A stretch of DNA of 64,000 bases from Cyanophora paradoxa (GCA_004431415.1 QPMI01000089.1:62001-126000), one strand, 5' to 3'; counted from the first letter of the stretch, positions 52,644 to 62,386 are shown. A program made the numbers and translations. Notes: generated by a model not told the origin, from the sequence alone.

Positions 52644-52794
52644 ATCGATATCTGTACATGCATGTGTGATCATGAAGGACGAGATCGCGATCAATCGAAA
52701 TCCTGTACCTTCTGTTTTTTTTGTATGCATCATTTACCGCCCCCATTTCACTCGCGATCGCACTGCATCACTGGAAGGCATCTCGCATTTGAAG

Positions 52795-52945
52795 TCCTCG
52801 CTGTACTTGCGCGAAATCCTCGCTTAGCGGCTGTCCTTGCGCGAAATCCTCGCTTAGCGGCTGTCCTTGCGCGAAATCCTCGCTTAGCGGCTGTCCTTGC
52901 GCGAAATCCTCGCTTAGCGGCTGTCCTTGCGCGGAATCTTTGAAT
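52795..52945. repeat. 30-bp tandem repeat, five copies
   Basis: CTTGCGCGAAATCCTCGCTTA and the following nine bases repeat at exactly 30-bp spacing from about 52801, first and last copies imperfect. There are no spacers, so this is not a CRISPR array. Confidence 0.9.
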
Positions 52946-53389
52946 TCAATGGCGGCTGTCCTTCACACGATTATTTGCGCGAAATACGCGAAATTCTCCT
53001 TCTCACGATCTTTGCGCGAGTGAAATGGGGGGGCGCAGCGGTACCTGGAGGCGTATGAGAGCGGGGAAAGAGGTGTGCACGTGCACGCTAGCCTTAGCAG
53101 TCTATTCAGAAAGCCCAGTCTCGAGGAGGAGGAACCGCCTGCCGCGCCGAGTCTCTTGCTGTTCAAGAGTTTAAAAACGTTGAAGCTGACAGGCGGATGA
53201 AACAAGTTACATTCGAATTCTACGTTATTCGCCGATCCATGCCACGACCATCAGATCCGCGGAGGGCGGCGGGGGCGGCCCGCGGGGTACGGCTCTACGG
53301 GCGGCGCCAGGCGGAGTGGCGCTCGACAGTCCCCAGCACGTCGTCCTTCCGCACCGGCCTGCCGCGGCGGCCGGGTCAGAGGCAGGCCC
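52946..53389. other. GC-rich flank with weak exon-like pieces
   Basis: Two plus-strand segments behind AG acceptors (53040-53071, RYLEAYESGKE; 53100-53200, FRKPSLEEEEPPAAPSLLLFKSL, stop at 53198) could be exons of a small gene. No domain is recognised and no start is clear. Confidence 0.3.
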
Positions 53390-53406
53390 GCAGGCTCAAG
53401 GGTCCG
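53390..53406. repeat. Left target-site duplication of truncated LINE
   Basis: GCAGGCTCAAGGGTCCG, repeated at 54875-54891; with the preceding C on both sides the match is 18 bp. Confidence 0.9.
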
Positions 53407-54874
53407 TTTTTTTTGCAAAAGTGGACGTCGCATTGATACACCACGGCACATGTATCAATGTTCTACGTGACGTGCCCTTCCGACCGGTCATCTATCTAGC
53501 CGAGGGTGCTAGCTAGGTGCCGGCCATGGGTCGCTCAATATGGGAGGTTCGCCTGAGTGGGGGAGCCATGGTTTTCGGTGATAGCCGTAACCAGACCCAC
53601 GCGCCCACCCCTTGATCAACTCCTCCATCCCTCATGAGCCCTGGAAGTGAAATGTCTCGCAGTCCGCCGCCCTCCCTTGCCGCCGCTTCGCCACGCCTCC
53701 TCCTCCCCACTCCGCCTCCTCCCTCCTCCTCACCTGCGCCCCAGGACCCCGATTAATCGGTGTCCCGTTTTGTCGAGGTGAAGAAGGTGGTAGGAGGAAG
53801 ATATGAGGAAGGAGAGGGAGTGGGCGGAGGCAGCAGCTTGGGGCGGGCAGCGGATGCGGGGCAAGGCAGGGAGGGGTGCCGGGACAGCAGTGTGGAGTGA
53901 GCGTGGGCATTGGCAGGCGGCGCAGAGAGCTGGGAGTGCGGAGACGAGGCGGGCCGCGAGGGGTCGGGAGGGGTCGACCGGGTTAGAGGGGGGGGCCGAG
54001 GCCAGGGGGGCGGCCGAAGCCATGGGGTTGGCCGAAGCCAGGGGGGTGGCCGAAGCCGATGGGGTGGCCGAAGCCAAAGGGGGGGCCGAGGCCATTGGGG
54101 GGGCCGAAGCCATAGGGGTGGCCGGAGCCAGCGGGGGGTCTGACACTTGAGGGCCGGTTGGGGTCGGGGGGGAGACCGTAGGGGGCCGAGGGGCAGCGTC
54201 TTGCGAGGTCCCGAGCGGGGGGGTCAGCTGAAGCGAGGGGGGGGAGGGGGAGTTGGCTGCTTGCAGCGTCGTAAGTGGTTTGTACACTCCAGGTGCAAAG
54301 AGGGACGTGATTGTGGGTTGCCCCGTGGGTATCGGCACCGTTCGCGCTTTTTTGGTCATGCGCCTGGGAGTCTTGCGGCCGGTTGCCTTTCTTTTTACCG
54401 TAGGTACGGGCCGGGCGGGTGTAGAGGCGGGAGGGGGAGGGGTCGCGGGGCGCGGGCATTTGGATGCCGGGGCGGAGGGGGTATCGGCTGTCCGTTTACG
54501 TGAGGCAGGCGACGGGCGTGTTCGTTTCGGGGGAGGGGCCAGGGGGGGCCCCGGGGCGGGGCGTTTGGAAGGTTGGGTAGTGTTCGTAGAACCCGCGGGC
54601 GAAGCGGGCAGGCTGCCAGTGTCGGAGTTCTCGTGTGACTGTCGTGCTGGGGGTACCGCAGGTGGGGAGGCAGGGCAGGAGGTGATCTCAGGGCGGGCGG
54701 GGCATTTTCCCCGTCTGGCGTCGGAGTGGGCCTGGAGGGCAGATGCAGAGGCGAATCGAGTGCCGCAGGTGCAGGAGAAGTCAGACGTCCCGGCGGCGGA
54801 TCCTGCATCGGGCAGCGGAGGGGAGGGGGGGGCCTGGGGTGAGGGGGCGACGGGGAGTCGTGCAATTGCTTGGC
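53407..54874 (-). mobile_element. 5'-truncated copy of the LINE
   Basis: Minus-strand copy of the last ~1.5 kb of the element at 30963-50590. It begins on the plus strand with eight T, then the same 3' stem-loop, and ends inside the codons for RQAIARLP. It has its own 17-18-bp target-site duplication, so it is an independent insertion. It keeps one long frame (53730-54884) with the zinc finger and the PIP-like QPTITSLF, and shows scattered substitutions. Confidence 0.92.
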
Positions 54875-54891
54875 GCAGGCTCAAGGGTCCG
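54875..54891. repeat. Right target-site duplication of truncated LINE
   Basis: GCAGGCTCAAGGGTCCG, identical to 53390-53406. The following bases form GGGCCCGGGCCC, one of the palindromic hexamer runs. Confidence 0.9.
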
Positions 54892-54980
54892 GGCCCGGGC
54901 CCTGGGGCCGGTCGAGAGGGGACGGGGGCGAGGTGGGAGGCCGGGGAGGCCTAGGGTCCCCCTACATTCTTTTAACCGCT

Positions 54981-55097
54981 CTAAACCTCGCGGGCCGGGG
55001 CGGGGGCGGGGCCGGGGGCGCGCTTGACGAGGACGGCGTTCATACCGGCCTCGAGGCACCGCCGCAGGCTTGCCTCCATCGCGTTCGCCGTCAGTGC
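54981..55097 (-). pseudogene. Last exon of a response-regulator receiver domain, orphaned
   Basis: Behind an AG acceptor, 38 codons and a stop on the minus strand read ALTANAMEASLRRCLEAGMN followed by VLVKR. This is the C-terminal signature of receiver domains in hybrid histidine kinases (ALTA.AM...C...GM...L.KP), with the conserved KP changed to KR. The rest of the domain should lie at higher coordinates, but from about 55110 the DNA is the heme oxygenase duplicate. The gene was therefore cut by that rearrangement. Confidence 0.7.
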
Positions 55098-55109
55098 CTG
55101 AGGCGCTCG

Positions 55110-55662
55110 GAGCGCCGGCGCCCGCGGCTCGAAGGCCGCCGGGGCGGGCGGCGCCTCCTCGCGAGCTCCCAGTGCCCCGCGCACCTCTCGTACTGGACGG
55201 GCGCCCCCCTCGCGGCCGCCGCGCTCGCCCCCCTCGTCCTCCTCGCCCTGCCAGGCTGGCGCCCTTCGTCCGCGTCGCCATCGAGCCGCTCGCCCGAGCT
55301 GGGGCCCGGGTCGGTGCCGGTGAGGGCGCAAGCAGTCTCCTGATCATGAGCGAGGTTTGTTTGCCCCCCAGACCGCCCTTCCTTCGCTTACGCGCCCCTG
55401 ACCCCGCAGGACTCGCGGCTGCCCGCGGGGCACCCGCCGGTGAAGGCGGACCGGGGCGATCGCGAGTGCCCCTACAGCGGGAAGCAGGGCGCGCCCCGGC
55501 GGGCGTCGACTTTGAACTGCCCCGTGCACCTCTCCTTCTGGCTGCAGCGCCCTCTCCTCTCCGCTGCCGCCACCGCCGGCTCGCTCTCTTCGCCCGCGCC
55601 GTCCACACGGCCTGGCCCCGGCCCCGGCCCGCCCCGAAGCCCCTCAATGTCCAGGGCTGACG
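55110..55662 (+). pseudogene. Inverted duplicate of the heme oxygenase C-terminal exon
   Basis: Plus-strand 55110-55662 aligns with minus-strand 14791-15320 across the CP/membrane tail, including SQCPAHLSYW and the terminal PKPLNVQG text. Indels break the frame between the two modules and the upstream catalytic exons are absent. It contains two 6-bp palindromic insertions relative to the intact gene (55341-55349 and 55457-55465). Confidence 0.88.
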
Positions 55663-55964
55663 GACTCGTTTCGAATTCGTCCGCGTAGACTCTTGATCAT
55701 GATTTATTTTTAGTCTTATCTTTTCTCTTATAATTATCGCTTACTTTCAATCGTCTTCTTAGCTACATCGAGGCATCTAGCTGTAGTCTCTAGGTCTGAG
55801 CCTCTCGCTTCTCAAAAGTTGACAGGCGGTTGAAGCTTGAAGTACTTGTACCCCTGGTTTCGGTCGAATTTCCGAGCGAGTCTGAAGGTGACGTCGACTG
55901 ACTCGGGTGCACCCGAATCAGCACGCACTAGTGAGCTTCGCAGCGGGCCCCGACCAGTACTTCG
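55663..55964 (+). repeat. Inverted duplicate of the heme oxygenase/exonuclease spacer
   Basis: Matches 14446-14790 inverted. It lacks a ~60-bp block present there, and has TTATAATTA at 55728-55736 where the other copy has a single TTA, and TGATCATGA at 55694-55702. Confidence 0.88.
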
Positions 55965-56148
55965 AATGGCCGCGCGGCCGGCGTTTACAGCGCTCGCGTT
56001 CTCTCCGCCCGCAAACCCGGCGGGCTCTCCGGCCCCCCCCCCCCATCCGCCCCCGCGGACGGGATGTTCCACCTGATCGACACCGTGGCGCGCCGGACGT
56101 GGCGGAGGCGGCGCTGGGGCACCTCGAGGGCGCCGCGCGGCTCTTTTC
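55965..56148 (+). pseudogene. Truncated duplicate of the exonuclease first exon
   Basis: Corresponds to the start of the gene at 13344-14445 (ATG GCC ... FHLIDT ... LGHLEGAARL in a shifted frame). It ends before the catalytic DCEG and runs into a second piece of the spacer (TTTTCTCTTATCGCTTA, 56145-56205). It retains sequence missing from the other copy. Confidence 0.8.
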
Positions 56149-56205
56149 TCTTATCGCTTATCGCTTATTCTCAATCTTCTTCTTCGCCATATCGAGGGAT
56201 CGAGT

Positions 56206-56650
56206 CTCCGAGTGCTGCTCGCGATGGGCGAGCCCGGCCGAGCCGCGGGGAAAGCGATCGATTAATATTTAGCGACTCAATCGATATCAGATGAATTCAA
56301 TTATCAATTCCTAATTAACGCACGCGGCCCTATAGCTATATGGCCTGGCTGGTTTGGGCCCCGGGACTTTGGGGCCCAAATTTGGGGGTTGATGATGCAT
56401 GCAGATCTAGAGCTCGACATGCAGAGTCGAGCTCTGGGATTCTTCAGCTGAAGTTCTCTTTCGAGCTCGAAACCTACTATTCCATCATGCGCTAGAGCTC
56501 TCGAGCTCGAATTCGAAACCCACTTTTCAATTATGGTCGTGATAACCGAACCGGCGCCTCTCCTTGGAACGCGCACTAGCTAGCGCTCGGCTGACCACTG
56601 TGACCAGCGACGTCGACGCGCCTAGTATACGTATCGGCGCTCTGAAGACG
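56206..56650. other. Palindrome-rich upstream region of the sacsin-like gene
   Basis: Contains several palindromes (GAGCTCTCGAGCTCGAATTCGA near 56490 in short pieces; GGGCCC words near 56357) and no gene. An in-frame ATG at 56564 is an alternative start for the downstream gene. Confidence 0.4.
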
Positions 56651-59600
56651 ATGCTGCAGTCTCAGCCGGCGCCCGCATCGACGGCCGCGGCCGCGGCCGG
56701 CGCGGGCGGCGCCGGCGCTCGGCGCTCTCGCGTGAAGGAGTTCGGGCAAAAGTCCTCCCGCACGCGCAACATCAAGAATGTGCTTCACCAGTACCTTGAG
56801 GGCACGCAGATCTTCCGTGCGTCGCCATGAGCTGCCGTCAGCGCGCGCGCGTGCGCGCGTTCGACCCCGCGATATTATTTTGTGACGTCGACATCTCTCG
56901 CGAAGGGGAGCTGATGCAGAATGCGGACGATGCCCGCGCAACGTGCGCGCTTCTTTATTTTAATTCGCATCTATCTCGCCATGGCCATGGCCCCCGCGCC
57001 TGATCATGGCGCGCGCAGGCGCATTGCGTTCGTGGTCGACCTGCGGACGGACCATCCGGCGGACAAGCTCGTAGCGACGGGCGGGACGCGGGGCCGGGAG
57101 CAGGTGGCGGCCCTGCAGCGCGCCCCGGCGCTCCTTGTCTTCAACGATCGGCCCTTCTCCGAGGAGGATTTCGAGGCCATCAGGAAGCTCGGCGACAGCG
57201 ACAAAGCGCGCTCGACGAACAAGATCGGCCAGTGGGGGCTCGGCTTCACCAGGTGGGGGCTCGGCTTCGAGTTCATTGGCATACTTCCGGATCCGATCGT
57301 TGACACACTCGCGCGCAGCGTCTATCATTTGACCGACTTCCCAGGTGCGCATGCCCAGGTCTAGAACTCGAGGTCGACGTATAGCTGTAAGGTCGACGTC
57401 TAGAATAAAGGTTGCACCGTCTTTAACGGACCGGAGTCCTTTTTGCCTGTCCTTTTACCCCGTCTCGTTCCACTGCCTTTAGAATTTGTATCGAATTTCT
57501 CCTTAATACGGTCATGCCCCACTTGGCCATCCCCTGTACATGTTCTCTTCCTCTGCAGCTGCCCCTTGTCTTCGCTTCCCCTCCTTGCTAATAAATAACC
57601 CTTTTCTGACCATCTCTCGCTTACACTAACCCCTCCCCAGCGCCTCCCTCCCTCCCCCATTTTCAGCAACCCCATTTTACACTTTCCGCTTTAATTCATT
57701 TCCAAGCCTAAGCGTGCATCTTTAATTTTCCACGAGCACAGGACTGGTCTCGAGCGGGGATCTTGGGCTCGTCGACCCGCACGAGTGGTATATTGAACCC
57801 AAGGGCGGGGCCCGATTCTCCCTGAACGTGCGTCGGCCCGCGGCCCACCCCGCCTGCTTAATTATACCCTAAGCTTCTTGAAAGCTTAAGCGGCCCGCTT
57901 GCTTAAGCTTCTTATAAGCTCGCTTAATAATGTGCGCCGGCCCGCCCCGCTTAAGCTTGCTTTCTGAAATTCGTTCGAATTCCCCGTCTCGGCTTTAAGC
58001 TTGTGCCGCAGGACGTGGACGAGGACGACGAGGCGGGCCGGACCTTTGCGGAGCGGTACGCGGACCAGCTCGCGCCCTTCCGCCTCGTCCTGGCGGACGG
58101 GATGCGCTGCGAGCCCGCCGACCCCGCCTTCTCCGGCACCGTCTTCCGCTTCCCGCTCCGCATCGCCCGTGAGTCCTCTTATTTTATGTAACGTGCTCGA
58201 AATATTAATTGCATTTATAAACGTATACGTAATTATCGTTTATAGACGTAATTATTCCGGTTGCGCCTCGTTTTGCGCTCGAGCTTGTTAGAAATTGACG
58301 CCTCGGGCGCAAGCAGGGAGCGAGATTGGGGACGGCCCGTTCGCGGCGGAGGAACTGGAGCGGCTCGTGGCGCAGTTCGAGGGGGAAGCTCATGATCAAC
58401 GCCTCCTCACCTTCCTCTCCTCCCTCGCCCACGTCGAGACCTACGTCTGGCGCCACGGCGAGGAGCGGCCCCACCTCAGCTTCTCCTGCAGCGTCGGCGG
58501 CGACCTCGCTGCGCGGGCGCGCTTCTGGCCGACGCTACCCGACCCGTCGGGCTGGTGCGCGCCGTGCCAGAATGGATTCCGGCTGGAGCTCCGCTGGCGG
58601 ATGGAGGGCGGCGAGGAGCACAAGGAGGAGGTCGTGGTCGCAAGCCGCTTCGGCGCCGCGGGCTTTGCTGCCTTCGAGTCGCACGAGCACCTCGCCCACG
58701 GCCTTCGCTTCATCCCCTTCGGCGCCGTCGCAGTGGGTGCGGAGCGGAGCCGCAGGGCGGGCCGTTTGTTCTGTTTCCTGCCCATTGGCGAACTCCCCTC
58801 GGGCGAGGCGGCCGACACGCACGGCTTTTTCGCCCTCTTTCCGGAACGGCGCAAATACGTCTGGGGCAAGGACCTCAGCGTTCGTGCTTTCGAAATTCTC
58901 TTCGCATTCGCTTATTCACGACTCCACTAATTATAATCCGCTCCGCTCCGCTGCAGGGCTCATCTGCGTTGCAGGCGAAGTGGAACAGCTTCCTCTTCGC
59001 GGAGATCGTCGGTCCCGCCCTCGCGGACCTCGTCGAGATGCTCGCAGGATCCGGAGCTGCGGCCGCAGCGGATGGCGGTCCCGCTGCCTTGCCGCAGGGA
59101 TTCTACAACATCTTCCCACACTCGCCGGAAGACCCTGCCGACGTGAGCGTCAAATTTGATGCATATTGCTGCGCTGCGCGCAGCTGGTCTCTGCCAAAAA
59201 CTTGTCGATTTACTCACACATTATACAGATGATAATGAACGAACACTCCCCCGTCGTCGCTAGCAGCTTCTACCGTTCTATCGCGTCCCGGTCGGTCCTG
59301 TTGTCGGCCAGCGGGCAGTGGCTTGCTGCGCACGAGGTGTTGCAGGGCGTTGGAGTCTCGGGAATCGCTCCTGGCACAGCACTCTGGTCTTACTTGTCGG
59401 CCTCTGGCCTGCCCCTCGTCGACTTGCCGGTCCATGTCGTCCAGGGCCTTTGCTCTGCGGGCTCTCCCGTGCGGGCCGTCACCGTTCAGGACATTGTAGC
59501 GCACATCCGCTCTCTGGCCGATCGCGGCGCGGCCGCCCCCGACCCCGCAGCGGCGGCTGAGCTCGTAGAGCTGCTGGCGGCTGCGGCCCCGACGGAGGTC

Positions 59601-59872
59601 TCGGTGCAGGAGCTGCTCGGTGCCCTGTGGCTCCCGGTCGACGGCGGCAGCTCTGTCCGTCTTCTGCGAAGCTCTGATCATGAGAAAGGTGACTTCGTCT
59701 ACGTCCTGCTTCCTCCCGCGGCCGGCGGCAGAGTCTCAGATGATCTGGCGTTCGGTCTCTTCCCTGCCGCAAAACCGTTGGCCGTCAGCTCGGCGCCGGC
59801 GCTCTCTCCGACAGCGCAGGGTTGGCTGTACAACCAGGTCGCCGACGCAAAGCCTGCATCAAACCTCCGCCG
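56651..59872 (+). CDS. Sacsin-like GHKL ATPase protein, cut off by an insertion
   Basis: Exons 56651-56816, 56906-56942, 57019-57252, 57319-57344, 57742-57827, 58012-58168, 58317-58879, 58957-59142 and 59229-59872 join in phase. The product has the sacsin/HSP90-like ATPase repeat: EFGQKSSRTRNIKNVLHQYL, EGTQIFRELMQNADDARAT (N box), KIGQWGLGFTSVYHLTDFP (G2 box, formed by removing a 66-bp intron), SGDLGLVDPHEW, and FSGTVFRFPLR. A helical region with WNSFLFAEIVGPALADLVE follows. Sacsins are large chaperone-like proteins, so much of the gene should lie further 3'. The host text stops at about 59872, where AT-rich DNA begins. Reading on gives ~26 foreign residues and a stop at 59952. The intron at 57253 is a tandem duplicate of exon sequence. 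Confidence 0.85.
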
Positions 59873-59945
59873 CACACATATAAAAACAAATATTATTATC
59901 CCTCGCGTTCCGCTCAGGATAATAATATTTGTTTTTATATGTGTG
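59873..59945. repeat. Perfect 29-bp hairpin at the host/AT-rich junction
   Basis: Arms 59873-59901 and 59917-59945 are exact reverse complements (starting CACACATATAAAAACAAA), with a 15-nt GC-rich loop. Composition changes here from GC-rich coding to AT-rich DNA. It may be the end of an inserted viral element; the other end is outside the window. Confidence 0.9.
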
Positions 59946-60208
59946 TTACTATAAGTTATATAAAGATATTAGCATTTTTATCATAGTGTATATCGATATC
60001 TGATATGTATTTTATCGGTAGTTCGTAAACGAATCAATAAAAAATAATATATGTATCGTGAAATCTTTGTAAATTATGTATATAAAAATATGTAGTCGCG
60101 ATATAGCCGATATGTGTTTACGATGCGCGATGTGTATCTAAAATAATTACAATGTGCTGCTTGGGACGCGCCACATATAGTCATGTGTATCATCTATGTA
60201 GCTTCGAT

Positions 60209-60320
60209 AGGGTGGGGCGGGTGGGGTGAGGTGGGGCATTTTTTTGAATTCCCTAAAATAATTCCCCCTCAAAAAGTTTTGGTCAAAAAAGACCCCACCC
60301 AACCCCACTTACCCCACCCT
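60209..60320. repeat. 112-bp G-rich inverted-repeat element, copy 1
   Basis: Begins AGGGTGGGGCGGGTGGGG and ends ACCCCACTTACCCCACCCT, so its ends are imperfect inverted repeats of ~35 bp with a T-rich/A-rich centre. It is flanked by TTCGAT on the left and GTAT on the right, as is copy 2. Confidence 0.8.
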
Positions 60321-60679
60321 GTATCTTTTATTATATTCATGATTGATTTCAATGTGATTAATGTATAAAGTATAGAGATTATGTATGTTAAATTAATACC
60401 GGGTGGGGTGTGAGGGTGGGGTGTGAAGGTGGTATCAGCCAACCATTTAATAATTACGATATTGAACCGACGTGATACCGACGAGATATGATATAATCGG
60501 ATCGTATTAGAACGGCGCGATCACTAAGAAAAACAAGTATCATGTGCTGTATATTTCGCGATCCCTGAATCGCGAATCGATAGGGTGGGGTGAGAAAGTG
60601 GGGCACCACCCTCACTGTATACACTGTCATATGATCGCAATCCCGATGTAGCCTACTATGATATCGTGCGTACTTCGAT

Positions 60680-60791
60680 AGGGTGGGGTAAGTGGGGTGA
60701 GGTGGGGCTTTTTTTTGAATCCCTTAAATTTTTGGGGGGTCAAATATTTTTGGGCAAAAAAGACCCCACCCAACCCCACCCTCCCCACCCT
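60680..60791. repeat. 112-bp G-rich inverted-repeat element, copy 2
   Basis: Same length, same organisation and same flanking words (TTCGAT left, GTAT right) as 60209-60320, with about 80% identity by eye. The G side could form a G-quadruplex; with its inverse it could also form a long hairpin. Confidence 0.8.
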
Positions 60792-61069
60792 GTATTACTT
60801 ATCGATACACCTCACTTATTTCAATGTACAAACTCTAATTAAATAGATAGTAAATATGTATAGAAATAACGAGATTGTAGTATAGGGTGGGGTGTAGGGT
60901 GGGGGCAAAATGCAAACTGAATCAGTGCGATATAATTTAGTGAACACGAAGTGGATACGAAGTGGATACGAAGTGGATACGAAGGGGATAAGTGCGCCCC
61001 GCCCACTATGCAAGATACATGCCTTTCTTATGCATGATCTATGAAAAATAACAATAAACCCATCTCTCT

Positions 61070-61333
61070 TTACATAGGAGCACTCACAGGAATTTCGCTT
61101 GCCTTTCGAACAGTCCCCCGATTAAACGCTTGCTCTACAATCGCTTCCTTTGTGAGTGGAATCGGAATTCCAGCACCAATACACGATTTAACTTCTTTGT
61201 CCACGATTTCATCCACAGCGATTCTCGCCCTATTATGAGCTACATTATCAATCCATTCCTGAACAGAGAAGGCACAGTATTCCATTCCCAGTTTCTCGGT
61301 ATCAGTTAGAACGACTTGGTAGATGTTCGACAT
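61070..61333 (-). CDS. Small viral-type protein, unknown function
   Basis: 87 residues, start ATG at 61333 in an AT-rich context (AGTAAAAGAATG), composition typical of a soluble alpha/beta protein (FSVQEWIDNVAHNRARIAVD, EIVDKEVKSCIGAGIPIPLT). It lies nine bases beyond the stop of the fibre gene on the same strand, so it is probably part of the same late structural block. I do not recognise the family; small helpers of tail-fibre assembly occur in this position in phages. Confidence 0.7.
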   Translation of the reverse strand: MSNIYQVVLTDTEKLGMEYCAFSVQEWIDNVAHNRARIAVDEIVDKEVKSCIGAGIPIPLTKEAIVEQAFNRGTVRKASEIPVSAPM

Positions 61334-61342
61334 TCTTTTACT

Positions 61343-62365
61343 TTATGTAACAGAAATTAATTCGCCCGACCAGAAACAATGGGCATTTGTTGTATAAGCA
61401 TGTAGTGCTCCTGAGACCAATCTTATCTTTATGGAATCCCCCGCTACCAGATTAATCATGCATTGCATTGAAATAGGTCTGAAAGAACTTGATGTTGAAG
61501 TCCCCCCAGAATACCCAAGCATTTCAACCCCTGCATATGTCCCGCTACCATTGATAAACCACTGAACAGCGGTGTCTGCTGTATTTCCAGTTGTTCCATT
61601 AAATATAAATCTATAAACACCACTCACAGGTGCTGTAAAGACACCACTCGAAAATGAAGTCGATGTAGCCCATGAATACCCCCATGCAGTGACATCCCCT
61701 GCTGTTGTAAGGGAAGCATTCAAACCATAACAAAACCGTGGATGGTTTGGAGTTGAAAGATATGAATTTGTCCCATTAATAGTGAACCCATTCCAGTTAT
61801 AAGTGGTGCTATTGCTTGGTCTTGTGTAACTTGAAGCAAAGGTAGAAGCAATATTTGCACCGCCTCTCTTAATTACAAAATTATCACTTGCACCCACAGT
61901 ATCAATTGAATTCGTTTTGATTCCACCACTTGCTGTTAGGAGCCCAGTAAATCCACCAGTGGTTGCATTCACAGCCCCATAAGAAGTTGCTGTCACTGTC
62001 CCATTCACACTCAGTCCAGTCCCAATCCATGCCCCTCCACTGTAAACTTGAAAAGCCGCCGAATTCCTATCAGCCGGATTAAAAGCCGTTTTGGAATCCT
62101 GTTGACCTTCATATAGATATTCTTTGGTGACCAGCCCCGAAGATATTGCGGGTCGATTAGATACGATCATTTGAGTAGCTTTAACGAGTCCATCAATCTT
62201 GTCAGCTCTGAGTTCTTTGACTCTGAGTATGCTTTGGTCATTAAAAGAATCGGTTTTCGCTGTCTCAGTCGAAGGATGGCTCGGAGATAAATCATAGACT
62301 GTGTGTTGGACATTATGGACAGCACTTGCACTCAAAGAAAACACAGGCGTGAATACAGTTGACAT
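61343..62365 (-). CDS. Viral fibre protein with C1q-like head
   Basis: 340 residues, start ATG at 62365 after ATCAAAAG. The N-terminal third is likely a capsid- or base-attachment segment (SILRVKELRADKIDGLVKAT). A Gly/Thr/Ser-rich shaft (GTVTATSYGAVNATTGGF) follows. The last ~140 residues look like a C1q/TNF jelly-roll: WNGFTING, GVFTAPVSGVYRFIFN, AVQWFINGSGTYAGVEML, MINLVAGDSIKIRLVSG. Such heads are used by algal dsDNA viruses and phages for trimerisation and host binding. Low GC and intron-free, unlike all host genes here. Confidence 0.75.
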   Translation of the reverse strand: MSTVFTPVFSLSASAVHNVQHTVYDLSPSHPSTETAKTDSFNDQSILRVKELRADKIDGLVKATQMIVSNRPAISSGLVTKEYLYEGQQDSKTAFNPADRNSAAFQVYSGGAWIGTGLSVNGTVTATSYGAVNATTGGFTGLLTASGGIKTNSIDTVGASDNFVIKRGGANIASTFASSYTRPSNSTTYNWNGFTINGTNSYLSTPNHPRFCYGLNASLTTAGDVTAWGYSWATSTSFSSGVFTAPVSGVYRFIFNGTTGNTADTAVQWFINGSGTYAGVEMLGYSGGTSTSSSFRPISMQCMINLVAGDSIKIRLVSGALHAYTTNAHCFWSGELISVT

Positions 62366-62386
62366 CTTTTGATTGTTCTTTACTTA

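Larger units (their letters stand above)
59946..61069. other. AT-rich non-coding DNA with G-rich repeats
   Basis: No open frame of interest. It contains the two 112-bp elements listed separately, shorter GGGTGGGGT tracts at about 60400, 60583 and 60887, and an 11-bp tandem repeat (CGAAGTGGATA, about 60950-60985). Probably terminal or regulatory DNA of the inserted element. Confidence 0.5.

Noticed and set aside
52795-52945. Possible CRISPR array
   Set aside because: The 30-bp units are directly adjacent without variable spacers, and the context is eukaryotic.
59873-59945. Rho-independent-type transcription terminator
   Set aside because: The stem is AT-rich, 29 bp and perfect, has no T-tract logic after it, and sits at a composition boundary; an element end explains it better.
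60209-60791. Telomeric repeat
   Set aside because: GGGTGGGG tracts are G-rich but not a regular short tandem unit, they occur in both orientations within one element, and coding DNA continues beyond them.
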